From Anthoceros angustus (Eukaryota > Streptophyta > Anthocerotopsida > Anthocerotales > Anthocerotaceae), in assembly GCA_010909165.1 (NCBI GenBank), contig MU008158.1, forward strand, positions 2,133,478-2,197,477: a DNA stretch of 64,000 bases, in the 5' to 3' direction. Position 1 is the stretch's first letter. Each line of letters begins with the position of its first letter. The notes under the pieces are model-generated. The model was not told where the DNA came from. It did no database searches and saw nothing but the letters and a program-made list of their open reading frames with translations. Shown here piece after piece: positions 34,901 through 48,200 of the stretch. The translations under genes were made by a program, and so were the position numbers.

Positions 34901-36844
34901 AGTAGTGCTCCCCACTTGTCACATCTGGTCGTTCAAACGCGTATGACCTCTGCAATGCAGAAGCAGCAAGAAAACACCCTGTTCAACAGTTGCTATGACA
35001 AGTGACACACGTTACACAGCAAAAGGCAGTGCATTCTACCTTCACGGGAACCATGGTGAACTTCGCCACGTTAAGATCCAGCAGCTTTTGGGCAATCTCA
35101 TCTTTCACGTCACCTGCCAGCTCCTACAGCATCGGGACGCCAATGTGGGGCTCCAAGACTCAAGTGACCAAACTACAAACTACTCCTGTAGAGAAGTAAA
35201 AAACAGTGACAAGGAGATAACCTGCAACTTGGCAACCAAAGCCACAGGGTCTGCATTCCCGTCCGATTGTGCAGCACCTTGGAGCAGCGCTAGCTCTGTG
35301 GCAGGGAAGACGCTGGGAGCAGGAATGGCATAAATGCACCGCTGAATGTTCCGCACGACAACGCAGCAACTGACATATTTACCACCAAACAGAACCTGCA
35401 GAAGCACAGTGCGACTCCAGTCAGCTTCATTCCAACCATCGTCGGTCCCAGGCTGCACATGACGGCAGATTTCCAAGTCGCTAGGGGAGATGATATACCT
35501 TCCCGAAGAGGTAGACGGTACCGGGATTGGCTCCAAAGCCCTCTTCGTGGGCGTCAATGAGGTAAAAGGGGAGGCGGCCATCAGCATCGAGAGGAAAATC
35601 AGCGATATCAGCTGGTGCAATCTCAACCTGCTCCTCCTCCTCCACCACCTCTAGCTTCTCCCCAGCACCACCTTCTCTGATAGCTTGCCAAGCCGCGGAG
35701 GCTGCGGGTGCTGAAGGTGCCGCGGATGCCACCTTGGCATTTAGCCCAACCTTGTTACCTTCAACAGGAAGTGGCGGAACCACGGGCACAGGTTCCGGAA
35801 TCGACGAAAGCTCATCAACATCAGGAACTTGCTCTATCTTGGGGACAGCAGGCGGAGAATCAGGCAGCGCTGACAACCCATCTTCAATATGCCCGCAGGT
35901 TTCTTGGCCCCGGTCTCCGACTGCACGCCGGGCTTCCTCATCATCATCCCTGCTCTCCCGAATCGGCTTCCTTGCAGCTATGGACGGGACTGTCAACAAG
36001 GCACTCTCACTGGCAGACCTTTGCGGCCCCGCTCCTTGGTGGCCAATTCGGGCCGCTGCCTGCCCGCGCACACCTGCGCAACAGCGCAGGCATCAATGCA
36101 CTGACACCAGCAGCAGCAATAGAGGCCTTCCATCCACGGGCCACGGCAGAAGGCAATCCCAGAGCACAAGAGTACCGGTACCTAATCTCCGCCGCTTCTC
36201 CTTCTCCCGGTCCACAGTGTCGACTCCGATTTCCGCAAGCACATCCTCCAGCACATTCTCGGAATCGGCTGCCCTCCAGTCCTCCTTGGCCTTGCTGCTG
36301 AGCCCCGAGGCAGCAGCGAACATGGTGGACACGCGCTGCTTGTTGAGCGCAGCAGCTGCAGCCGCGGCAGCCACCGCCTTGGACACCACCTCCTTCTTCT
36401 TGGGATCTGCAATTCCATCGGGAGTCTGCTGCAGTGAGCCATTGCAAAGCAACAACCCAACATCGGCAATCCACGGCAGCAGCCCACAAGCGTACCGCCT
36501 TCCTTCCTCTGCCGCGGCTTCTTGCTCCTGGCGTCAGCCTCGTCCCCCTCCGAGTCCGAATACACATTGACATCCCACTCCTCCTCCTCCCCGATGTCGG
36601 CGTAGCCCAGGTCCCCGTCGTCCACCACGAAGCCCTTGGCCTCCTCCCGCCGGTGCGCAACCAGCAGGGCGTAGTCGGGCTCCGAGACCTCGTCGTACAC
36701 CTTCTCCTCCAGCTTCAGGTTGAAGGCGTCCACCCGCTTTCCGTTCTTCTGCCGAAGGTTTCTGATCTGCTCCAGCGCGGACGCCCGGTCCGAGCTTTGG
36801 CTGGGCCCGGCACCGGCACCGGCAGCCCGTCGTCTGGACGCCAT
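28967..36844 (-). CDS. POLA1: DNA polymerase alpha catalytic subunit
   Basis: Extends RNA primers in the primase-polymerase alpha complex during nuclear DNA replication. I join 32 exons, all in phase, from ATG 36844 to stop 28967: 4662 coding bases, 1553 residues, the usual plant length. Exons include 36844-36496, 36406-36182, 36073-35499, 35395-35222, 33803-33662, 32758-32435, 31921-31792, 31704-31612, 31524-31399, 30701-30618, 29970-29763, 29523-29404 and 29119-28967. Family-B motifs: [11 protein letters not shown] (motif A), NSMYGCLGF (motif B) and YGDTDS (motif C). The exonuclease-like region has [15 protein letters not shown]. Both C-terminal zinc modules are present (ICPCSQRF...FRCPRC and CDEEICGH...[10 protein letters not shown]). 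The end is [12 protein letters not shown]. No frame damage. Introns are mostly 80-130 bp. Confidence 0.97.
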
Positions 36845-37001
36845 TGCCCGCCCAGGACCTTCTCGTACCGCGTCGATTCCACCGTCCCTGCTGCTCCCCC
36901 TTCTGCTGTTTTCTCACACGACTCCCGTCTGACAAAAGAGACGCCCAACACACCGCAACTCGTATCGCCCACAACTGCACCTCCACTCGCATTCCAGTCC
37001 A

Positions 37002-37021
37002 GGCGGGAAAAATTGGCGGGA
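37002..37021 (-). promoter_or_regulatory. Paired E2F-like sites upstream of POLA1
   Basis: GGCGGGAAA (37002-37010; TTTCCCGCC on the gene's strand) and ATTGGCGGGA (37012-37021) lie 158-177 bp upstream of the POLA1 start codon. Both fit the E2F/DP consensus TTTSSCGC or its complement. Replication genes, POLA1 included, are classical E2F targets. Confidence 0.65.
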
Positions 37022-40000
37022 GACACAGTTTGCCAGTACAAGCGACACGCCCAACACCTCCAACCCTCCAACTGGAACGCGTCCCATGAAACTCTAGACT
37101 AATATACTTCGCTATCGCATTCCGCCGTTTTCACCTGGCCTACACATGCACCTGCCTCCTCTTTTCCTGGGCGTCCATTTTGTGTGGACGATGTACATTA
37201 TTAGGTACACACTGAATCACCCTTACCGTAACAATAATTGTCCCATGCCGAGTTCATTAGGGACAGCCATCAAATTGAAGATCGCTACTGGTCTAAGACA
37301 TGTAAACCTTGTGTCTTGTCACCATGCTTGTGACATCAACCTACTATAATATAAATGTAGTAGGGATCCCGGTTCATAGATACTACAAAGCATAATCTTG
37401 ATTATTTTATCAATCACCGATCATCATCATTGTCATTATAGGATAGTCTCGCAAGCAAGAACTCACGTGGCTCGAGAAGAAAACTCTCGTGGGAACTCGC
37501 GGAAAGGATGTGGAAGAACTCTCGCGGAAAACATATCCTAGTGGAAAATTCTCTTGCCAAAGCCCACTCTCGCCGCAACACATCACCACATGACTACGGT
37601 TAAGTGTCCGAGTCCTTGTCGAAAGGTTGTGTTTGGTGAGTACGAGATGTGGGAGTTCCAGTTCATTAGCACTTGTAACAATAGTGTTAACTTGGTAGTA
37701 GTATATTGTGTCAGGGAGGGGTTCATGCTTGTCATTCGGAGGTTATATGTATGATGTGTGATCTGTGTATTTTGCGTAGAGAAACATGGGAAGGATTGGT
37801 GCATGCCATGACAACAACAACGAGCAGGATGAAAGCATGGTAGCGTGTGGCAAAGAGTGCTACTGGAGAGACATCTCTTGGGAGTCCAACATTTCACGTA
37901 CAAGCGAGGCGAGTGGATAGGAATGCTAGGCAGCAGTAGAAGGCTAGTTTAGATAGAACTAGGGTTTAGGCTTTAGGGTTTATAAAGGTCTAGAGCTGCA
38001 AAAGTGAATGGAGCTTTGACTGGGCATGACATTCCAGAGGAATTTAGGGGTGAGCATTGGCATTGGCACTACGGCGATCAGGAACCCTCAATCACATATG
38101 TAAATGTTAGGGCTGCTGACCTTCAGGTTGGCTTGAAGGAGATGGTTGGTGGCGAAGATGAGAGCCGGAGGTACTTTGAGGCCATCACCAATGGGAATGA
38201 TGGGTATCTCCCAGAGATTAGTGACCAACTGTTAGACATTGAGGTTGGTGGCGAAGATGAGAGCCGGACGTACTTTAAGGCCATGACCAATGGGAATGAT
38301 GGGTATCTCCTAGAGATTAGTGACTAACTGTTAGACATTGAGGGAACAAACGTGGACAGTCTCTTAGCAAAAAATCTACGATCGAGCGCTTACAATTGTA
38401 GCATCCCAGAGTGTAGTTCGTCACATGGCATTTAGGTTCCTCGTGGAGAAGAATCTTAGTAAAGGGGAGAATTAGTGGGCATGCTTCTTAGCAAAGGAGA
38501 AGAAAAAGCATGAGAAGCAGGATGTCCTAAAGCGGAAGTCATAGATTGAGATGTCACTTTTGAATTTGATGCAGAGGCTTCTGTGACGCTTGTGGTGGTA
38601 AAGGGTGAGGAGACGACAGCAAGGTAAAATGTGGGTGACGGTTCAATACCCCTAGCCGGAGTCCGAGAAGGTCAACACAATGGTCCTCGCAGCAATCGAT
38701 GGAGCCAACAGAGATTATGAAGAAGAAAGGAGAGAAGGTTGTGAAGAAGGAAGGCGAGAAGGCTACTAAGGAGGAAAGAGTCATAGGAAGCTACAAAAAA
38801 AAGAGGCCTTTTCTATCACAGAAGAGCCTATTTTTAAGCCAATAAGTACTAAGCCATGGGCTCCCCAATGTGGTCATGGAGGAGGTTTGTGCAAGAATGC
38901 GGGGGGAGTTAGAGGCCCGCGTACAAGAGGAAGCCGCAGTGTCTAAAGCTGAAGAGTATGGGTTTTGGATTTGGGTAACACCAAGGTCATGCTTGCAAAC
39001 ATGGTTATAAACAGCGGCGCCGCGACAACAACGGTATCTAGATATGTTATATAATATTCATTACTCTGTACTTAGCAAAATGACGCAAATAATTATGTAG
39101 TTATTTATGTCGTAGCTAGTACCTATATTATGCTGTATAAAGTGACATATTGTCTTCCCACCCTGAGGTACCCATTGATATCACTCTGGTTGCACTGCCT
39201 CTTGTATATCGAGTTATTCGCCAACATTTCTAAACATATAATAATTTGATTCAAAGTGATTTGTCTATGTATTTATACATAATTTTTATATATCTAATTT
39301 TGAAGATAAACTATACATGATTTATATCCATAGACCAAGGATATAAAAATTACCGAGGACTAAGGATACTTCTCTTGTGGTTCTTTTTTGAAATATTCTG
39401 CGGTAAACTTGAGAACTTCGAAAGGAAAGCGAGAACTTCACATATAAGCAACGACGCCTCACATAAGGCAGAAAACAACGTCACCATAGCTTCAAAAAGA
39501 ATAGCAAAATCACAGCGGATGTCACTCTAAGCTCCTACGATATTCACTCTCAATACCATATTGTCTCTAGCTTTGGATTTTCGGAGTTTCTGTCGCAAAA
39601 TACTTCGAGCCATGGTTTTCTTCATAATTAAACTCGACATATGTGTGTTGCGCCATAAGGCAGCTAGGCTATCAAGATGCAGTCTTAGGGGCATGGCCCC
39701 AATCGGCCATATCCACAAATTCACAAATCTGTTCATGTGCCTTCAAACACCTTAAAAGGCACATAATCTAGCTATCAACCTTAGCAAAAAAGTAACCTAT
39801 CTACCAGCTTAAACACCGGGCCGCAAACAGCCCCCTTTGTATGTAGAAATGAGACCTTAGGGAATGACATTCACAGCTCTTGCCATGAGTTTCGATATGT
39901 GTAACTGCCTCAACATACAGGACGTGAACATAACATTCCGTCTTCCGCAATGATGGTGCCATTAGGCTTGTACGAGTTTGATAGAGACAGGTAGAAGGAG

Positions 40001-40281
40001 GTGTGAGTAACTATCGCGTGCGAGAGAGAATGTAAAAATGGGGAGTAGGCTGGCAGGCGGTGGAGGCGAGGGGAGGAGTGCAGGCGGGAGGTGCAGGCAG
40101 TGAGAGCGGTAGCGAATGTAGACATCGGGGAGATGTGTGACAGGGGGTGTGAGGGGCAGTTGCACGTACATACCTTACCATATAAAGCAATTTGAAACGT
40201 TTCTTTGGAAAAGCTTATATTGTATTATACATGTATATTAGGGGTTTTGATACAAATATGTTTGAATACATAGGAATTTGG
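37022..40281. other. Intergenic region, AT-rich, with one 102-bp tandem repeat
   Basis: No gene recognised. 38143-38343 is two copies of a ~102-bp unit (34 codons, VGGEDESR.YF.A.TNGNDGY) inside an open frame without ATG. 38700-38790 encodes Lys-rich low-complexity sequence. 39000-39360 is strongly AT-rich. Confidence 0.55.
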
Positions 40282-41114
40282 TATGGAATACCGATCTCGT
40301 CAAGAAGCCCTTTAGGGTTTTTTTCGATGGTGACAAAGAGTTTTCACCGCATACGGGAAAACTCGTATCACACACTTGACGACATCGGCGGGCGCGCCTC
40401 GTGTCCGATCTCGCTACTAAGCCTGTGGTGTGTGTGTGAAGATTCTTTTAGGTTTTGACACACAAGGTTTTCTTTTAGGGTCGGGCATGGGCCATCGCAT
40501 CTATTCGCATGACCCCGTCGCCTGCGGCTTGCCATAAGGAAAACCGTCACCGTGCCTTTATGGCGAGATAGCGTGGAGGAGCGTCGCGGCGCCAGCGCCT
40601 TCAGCTTCACAGCCTTTGTGGTCGATAGCCCTGAGGCGCCATGTCGCCTGGCGCGCTTCGCAGCCATCCGTCGTCGCGTGCATTTGGCGCCATACAGCCA
40701 AAAGGATGTAACACACCAGATCGAGCATGTTCGAGGCTAACATCCGGGGCCACGCACACGGTGAAAGGGAAACGCAGTCTTGAACGACTAGCATGCCCAC
40801 AGTCGGGGGCTTCCACCGGGGCCGAGACATGTCCGATCCGATATATATGTCTATATGTGGTGTAGGAAAACCTAAACATGAGTATGTGTGTTTGACATAA
40901 ATCCTAAATGGCAGAAAGAAAAGTGGATGACGAGATCGGAACACGAGGGGGCAAGTTCCGAGACAAAAAAAACTTTGTGGCGCCACGGCCCGTCCGCTGA
41001 TGTGGCGTATGTGATGAAGGAATCTTGAAGATGCGCAGGCATCTTCATGTAGAATACCGGAAGAAAAAAACTTGTCACACATGCCCGGCTTAGTGACGAG
41101 ATCGGTATTCCATA
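40282..41114. mobile_element. 833-bp non-autonomous TIR element with 6-bp target duplication
   Basis: The ends are inverted: TATGGAATACCGATCTCGTC begins at 40282, and its complement ends at 41114 (21 bp perfect, then partial matching, including AAGCC). A second, internal inverted pair around CCGATCTCG lies near 40400 and 40930. The 6-bp sequence ATTTGG flanks both sides (40276-40281 and 41115-41120). No transposase frame. The core around 40490-40860 is GC-rich. The superfamily is not assignable from the TSD alone. Confidence 0.8.
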
Positions 41115-42215
41115 ATTTGGCCTGTCAACTTAGCCACATAAGGATGACATAGTTTCCAAAAATTTTCGCCCATTCCAGAGAGAGAGGGGATGGGTGTCCG
41201 GAAAGCATGCCACCCGCATACACCTATTGAAAGATACATATTTTAAAATAACCGACAATAGATTGAAAAAAGAAATAGGAAATATTAGGCACCACGTCCA
41301 AACTGCTGAAGTGTTTCAAACGGCATGCCATAGGGGATACCGATAAGACCGAGTTAAAATTTACGGTAGATAATATCGACATCAAGAGAGAGTTAAAATA
41401 TATACATTTGTGGGGACGCTGGGATGGAGGAGAGTACTAAAGACATCGTCGTTCTTCTCGGTAAACAAGAAGGCTGAATGAGAATCTGGAGCACTCCTAA
41501 ACATATATGTGTGGGGTGTAGGCGATGTTAGAGGTCTGTAGACGACATACCTACATGCTTTCCCGCCTTGCGACGTGTGTGAATAGGGTGCTGTATGTTG
41601 ATTGGCTTTTAAAAGTGGGGTTAAAATAGAGTCCAGGGAGAGAGAAAAGGGGGAGAGAGTTTGGAGAAGAGAGTCATGAGAGGAGCCAGGAGTAGTCAAG
41701 CCAAAGCCTACTGCTAGCTGCACCTTTGGCGTCTGGACGACTCGACTCAGACTCAGACTCAGACTAGACTCGTCGCCACTCGACCTGTTTTTTTTGCCGG
41801 GGACACGCATGAGACTGACGAGACTAGGAACCGGAAGAGTAGAGCAGGCCAGCAGGGAAAGCGCGCGCAGCGGAGCGCAGGGAGCGGGAGCGCAGGGCGC
41901 AGCGCACAGCAGGCAGGTCATTGAAGCCCAGGCTTGGCACATGCCATGACCCAGGTGGACCACGCCTGTTCCACGGGCTAGCTCCTCCTCCTCCTCCTCC
42001 TGCTCCTTGCTCTGCCTTCTCCGCAATTGGACTGCCCCTGCGACGGCTGGATCGATCGCTCGCCGTCGCGGTAGGGCTTGCTCCCCGGCACGTGCGAGTG
42101 CCAGTGCCAGTGCCCGCCCCTGCACCTGCGCCTGCGCCTGCGCCAGTGCGCGCTCCAGCTCGGGCTTGGGCTTGGGCTTCAGGAGGAGCTGGGCCGGGGT
42201 TTTGCGCCGTCCGGT
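41115..42215. other. Upstream region of exportin 1
   Basis: Contains a CTCAGA hexanucleotide run at about 41744-41768 and a GC-rich, CCAGTG/GCCTGC low-complexity leader at 41990-42180 that is probably the 5' UTR of the exportin gene. The long antisense frames here are composition effects. Confidence 0.6.
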
Positions 42216-45200
42216 ATGGCGGACAAGCTGCTGGACTTCTCCCAGCCCTTCGACGTGGGCCTTCTTGACGAGACCGTCGCCACCTTCTACGGCACCGGCT
42301 CCAAAGAACAGGTAAATTTTGTGTCCCAGCTTTGCCCGAGCTGTCTGCTGCATGCCTCCGTCCTTTCGGAGACCCGTGGAATTGGCCTCGCCTTGCCTCT
42401 CCCCGCCTTGGCAGGCCTTGCTCCCCTCGTGCCGCCTCGAGCCTCACCTCCACCTTCTGTTGCTGTGCTGCAGAGAGCTGCTGCCGAGAGAGTTTTGAGG
42501 CTCTTGCAAGAGCATCCTGACACATGGACCAGAGTTGTCAGCATATTACAGGACTCTCAACACCTCAACTCCAAGTTTTACGCTCTCCAGGTGCGCATCC
42601 CCTGCTGCCACTGCCGCTGCCCCGCTTCATTCTCACCACTCTGAGCTTAACTGGATTTGGCTCGCTGCCTCCAGCTGTGATTTTGTTTAGTGTGCCCTTG
42701 AATGAGGAGTTGACATTCTTGTGTTGGAAAGGTTTTGGAGGGTGTGATAAAGTATCGATGGAACGCGTTGCCTACAGAGCAAAGGGATGGAATCAAAAAT
42801 TATATCTCAGACCTCATCGTCCAGGTTTGAAACACTAATACCAAATACCCTGCGGGTTAGGGTTCCCGAGTCTGTTCCGATACCAGTGGAACATGGGGGT
42901 CAATGTTGCAACCTTGTGCTGTGCTCTTACAGTACGTTGTTTTGCTGGCAGCTCTCTGGGAACGAAGCCATCTTCAGGAGGGAGCGTCTGTACGTGACTA
43001 AACTGAACATCATCCTTGTCCAGGTGCGTCACAACTCTCAGCTGCTTATGTTTGTCAAAAGTTCTCTTATTTGAATTCTCAACACGAAGATGAACATCAA
43101 TGTCTGTGGACTTCAAAGTTGGTCTTTTGTTTGCCAGGTGCTAAAGCACGAGTGGCCAGCTAGATGGCCGAGGTTCATACCCGATCTTGTTGCAGCTGCC
43201 AAGAGTAGTGAAACCCTTTGCGAGAATTGCATGGTCATCTTGAAGGTGTGTGCCATTACTGTATCATCTCTGCCTTTGTTGCATCTACTACGCCTTCGTC
43301 TCATACATGACTTCTTCGAACAGCTGCTCAGTGAGGAGGTCTTTGACTTCTCCCGAGGAGAAATGACTCAAGTGAAGATCAAGGAATTGAAGAATTCCTT
43401 GAACAGGTAACTTGTGACTCTTCTCTGGCAGCTTTAGCAGCCACTTGATTTTGGTGCCTTAGGCTGAACTTTGTAATGTGCTCATGTGCCGCAGTGAATT
43501 CCAGCTGGTCCATGAGCTCTGCCAGTACGTGCTGTCAGTGTCACAGAGGCCCGAGCTCATCAGAGCTACTTTGGCGACGTTACATGCCTTCCTCTCGTGG
43601 ATTCCTCTTGGTTACATTTTTGAGTCTCCTTTGGTAGGAACTCAACGTAAAGCATAATTTGTGTTGTGAAGCTTGTCAGCAAGGAGTGTAGCTGTTCCGT
43701 AATGATGTTGTTGCTGGAATAATTCTGGTGTCCATCAATTCATCCTGTTTTTTTTTTTTGTCATCCTTTACCAAGTGGAGAATTTGGATGTAGTTGGAGA
43801 CTCTGTTGAAGCTCTTTCCCATTCTTGCATACAGAAACCTCGCACTACAGTGCCTAACTGAGGTATGTTTTCAGGGTTTCACTTTAGTTTGTTGACTGTG
43901 CAGTAAAATATTTGGTTTGGCTGTTTTTGCCTTTGTGAACATAGAATTAATCATGATTAACCTTGTCCAGGTTGCTGCCCTGAATTTTGGTGACTTTTAC
44001 AATGCCCAGTTTGTGAAACTGTACTCGATCTTTGTTGCCCAGCTACAAGTAAGCCCCTATGGTTGTTCTCCATTTGCTTGACAGGCCTCTTGCATTCTGT
44101 GGAAGTCTCCTTATGTCACCATATTCAGTGGTGATGAAGCCTCATGTTGTGTGTGTCACAGATCATTCTGTCTCCGTCAACCAACATCCCAGAGGCTTAT
44201 GGAAGTGGTACCACTGAAGATCAGGTTGCTTGATATCTGGAACCCTTTTACAAATGAATTTATAGATTTTTATACTTTCTCTTTGGCTCATACTGTTTGT
44301 TTTGGTTGCAGTCCTTCATCCAAAACTTAGCACTTTTTTTCACGTCATTCTTCAAGGTATGCCATGTATAGCCTTTAATGCAGGAGCGGACCTCTTGAAC
44401 AACGTATTTCTTGTTATTTACCCCTCGGGACCTGAAACGAGTCACTCTTCTGACAGGCCATGTGCATTGACTTTGCAGGCTCATATTGGAGTGCTGGAAA
44501 CAGCTCCAGAAAATCAGGCTGCCCTTCTGCTGGGATTAGAGTATCTGATTGGTATCTCCTACGTTGACGATACAGAGGTGTTCAAGGTAGAGAGTGTCCA
44601 AGACTTCGCACACACATTGCATTCTGTGTATGTATCTGACTTTGGTTTCGGTGGCTGGGTTCTCCCTTCTAATTTGGATGTTTACTTTTTGTCAGGTTTG
44701 TCTGGACTATTGGAATGCGCTCGTCTGCGATCTCTTTCAATCAGAGTGCGGTATGGAGGGTCCGGTAGGGTCAGCTGTGATGGGTCTGCAGGTGACTCAA
44801 GCAGGAACCTCTTTAAGCTGTACTTACTGGTAGAAAATGAGTTGCTGACTCTCGATTACTGTGTGGCATCAAGGTTGGTATGGCTTTGGGGAGTGTTCTT
44901 GCTGATGGAATGGGAGGAATGGGACAACTGTCTCACCGAAAGCAACTGTATGCTGGACCCCTTTCTAAGCTGCGATTGCTCATGATTAGTCGCATGGCAA
45001 AACCTGAAGAAGTCTTGATTGTAGAAGATGAAAACGGTAATATTGTCCGAGAAACTATGAAGGACAATGATGTGCTTGTCCAGTACAAGGTAAAGTAGCC
45101 TCTCTCACTGGCTGTTGATGTGTTCTTACTTTCGTCATTTCCTCACTTTACCTTGCTGTGTAGATCATGAGAGAGACCCTCATTTACTTGTCACATCTCG

Positions 45201-48200
45201 ATCACGATGATACGGAGCAGCAGGTGTGCTTAGGTTTATTGCCATTGTTCAGTATCAACGGGTTTGATCTGTTGTAGTTGTGGTCCTCTGGTCCCTGCTG
45301 CTTGCTGCAATGAAATGACATGGCGAGTGGGATCGTCCTGTAGATGCTCAGAAAGCTGAACAAGCAGCTGAATGGAGAAGAGTGGGCCTGGAACAATCTC
45401 AACACCCTATGCTGGGCCATTGGTTCAATTTCGGGCTCCATGGTCGAGGACCAGGTGCAGTATGCTTGTGTAGTTGTTGTTGAGTGCTGATTTATGGAAG
45501 AGTGTTAGCTAATTTAGGGCAGATGTCAATGTGCTAATCTTTGCCTCCCTTTTCAGGAGAACCGGTTCCTTGTAACAGTCATTCGCGATCTGCTGAATTT
45601 ATGTGAGAACACGAAAGGCAAGGACAACAAGGCTGTAATTGCTAGCAACATAATGTAAGGTTTTCCTACCTAATAAGGCAGCTACGAATTCGTTGCTGGT
45701 TTCAGCTGGCTCTTTCGGATCCCTGAAACTGATCCAGAGGTGATCTATGTCTCAAAGGTATGTTGTCGGCCAGTACCCAAGGTTCTTAAGAGCACACTGG
45801 AAGTTTTTGAAGACTGTGGTGAACAAGCTGTTTGAGTTCATGCATGAGACCCACCCCGGAGTGCAAGTAAGGATCAGTGCTTCTGAGTTTTCAAAGAATG
45901 TCTTTGCTGTGGTTACCTGGTGGTGGTGCAACCGTGGACGTGCAAGCAACTAAATGTATGGCTTGCATTCCAGGACATGGCCTGTGATACATTTTTAAAG
46001 ATTGTTCAAAAATGCCGTCGGAAGTTTGTCATTCTTCAGGTGAGGGTGACTCGGTCAACAAAGGAATTGTGCAGTCGGCCATCTTAGGAAAAATTCTGTA
46101 CTACATGTAACCGTTGCTATGTTTGTAGATTGTGATGTGGGTTGAACTCCTGTATTAACCTCCAGTCTTGTAGGTGGGGGAGACAGAGCCGTTCGTTTGT
46201 GAGCTGTTGAAGACCCTGCCCACAACTATTTTGGATCTTGAGAGCCATCAAATCCATACATTTTATGAGGCGGTAAGCTGATAACAGATGCATGTGCACA
46301 GAGTGAGTGGGATAGGTTTACTGGAAAGGATCCTGAACTTACATTTATGCTGCTGAAGTTCTACTAGTGTGAGATTTGTATATTACTTTGATGAAACAGG
46401 TGGGCTTTATGATACAAGCTGAAGGAGACGTCCATAGGAGGGACGAATACCTCCAAAAGCTGATGGAGTTGCCGAATCAGGTGCTGATCTTTCTTGTTGC
46501 ATCTTCAAAAGGTTATTTTGTGAATACTATGCGCCTCTGGAGATCAAGGCTGCTGACAAATTTTTATGTGCAGAGATGGGCAGAGATAATTGGCCAAGCA
46601 AGACAAAGTGTGGACTACCTGAAGGCCCAGGATGTTATTCGTTCGGTTCTGAATATCCTTCAGGTAAGCTGATTATCTGTTTCATGAGATTCTGTCTTGC
46701 TCGTGATTTGGTTCTCGCTACCTTGTGTGCTCAGCAGGCTTGGGATTTTTTTATTCAGGTCATTAACAAGGGCTACTGTTGTGGTTTCAGACTAATACCA
46801 GTGTTGCCAGCTCACTGGGGCAAGCTTTCCTGACTCAGATTTCCCTGATATACCTGGACATGCTGAATGTTTACCGGTATGTGTAGATTGTGAGATCAGT
46901 TAAAGTTGCTTCTTTCAGCTATAGGTGACTGATATTGCGAGTCCATTTCTGATGTAAAGTGTTTTTGGGGACGTCCTGGATGTCTATGGAATTGCAGTTT
47001 CAGCTTGATATCTGTGTGACTGAACTTTTGTACATGCTTCATTGCAGAATGTACAGTGAGCTGATTTCTTCTGGCATTGCGGAGGGTGGCCCTTATGCCT
47101 CTAGAACATCTTTTGTGAAACTTTTAAGGTATTATGTGATATTTCAGCAGCTGCCTATGTGATCTGAGAGGTATCTGACATAGTGGGTGCATGGAATTCA
47201 GAGTTAGCTGACTGTTTTTCTGCTGGAATGGAATTAACTTGCAGATCTGTAAAGCGGGAGACTCTCAAGTTGATTGAGACTTTTGTGGATAAAGCTGAAG
47301 ATGTAGAGCTCATCTCAAAGCAGTTTGTACCTGAGATGATGGACCCCATTTTGGGTGATTATGCGCGAAATGTCTCGGATGCCCGAGAATCTGAAGTCCT
47401 GTCCCTGTTTGCAACCATAATCGATAAGTGCGTGCTTATGTGCTGATCTTTCTTAGTAGCTGAAATTTGTCCAAACACTGTTTGCCAACTTATATATTGT
47501 TGTCTTCTGTGCCATGCAGATTGAAGTCTGCAATGATTGAGGACGTGTTACGGATTTTCGAGGCAGTTTTTGCTTGCACACTTGATGTATGTTGAGATGT
47601 TATCATAGTCTGCAGCTTCTTAAAGGGCCGCCCTTTTATCACAGGCTGACCCTGGTTTCTGTAACTGCAGATGATTACCAAGAATTTTGAGGATTACCCC
47701 GAACACCGACTCAAGTTTTTCTCATTGCTGCGTGCCATTGCTACTCACTGTTTCCCTGCACTTTTTACTCTGTCGAGTCAGGTACCAACTTCAGTGACCA
47801 TGCACTCTTCTGTTTCATGTGCTGGCAACTAGTGCTGGATATTTGATTTGCTTTGCCTTCACTGACCAAATGCATACTTTCGAAAACGTCTCCTAGTAAT
47901 GGTAGATACCACGCAGCTCATGTTTTCTGCAGGACTGCTTTAACATGAATGTATTGTTTCCTGCTAATGTCATTTTAATTTGCATCTGAGCAGCAACTGA
48001 AACTGGTTATGGACTCCATTATATGGGCCTTCCGGCACACTGAACGAAATGTAGCTGAGACTGGGCTGAATTTGTTGCTGGAAATGCTATCAAAATTTCA
48101 GGTTTGTCCCGTTATCGTGTTGCCGTCAAGCTTTTTTGATGTATTTGTGTCCACATGAAGCATTTTTTTGAGGTGGATATGTTTATCAAGGTCTTTCTTG

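Noticed and set aside
35708-36570. Plus-strand frames of about 200-280 residues
   Set aside because: Antisense shadows of POLA1 exons 2 and 3, which fit by phase and family motifs.
38004-38327. 107-residue frame with repeated VGGEDESR unit as a gene
   Set aside because: It begins without ATG, is mostly a 102-bp tandem repeat, and has no known domain.
41382-42525. Long antisense frames upstream of XPO1
   Set aside because: They lie in the GC-rich low-complexity leader and exon 1 of XPO1; composition effect.
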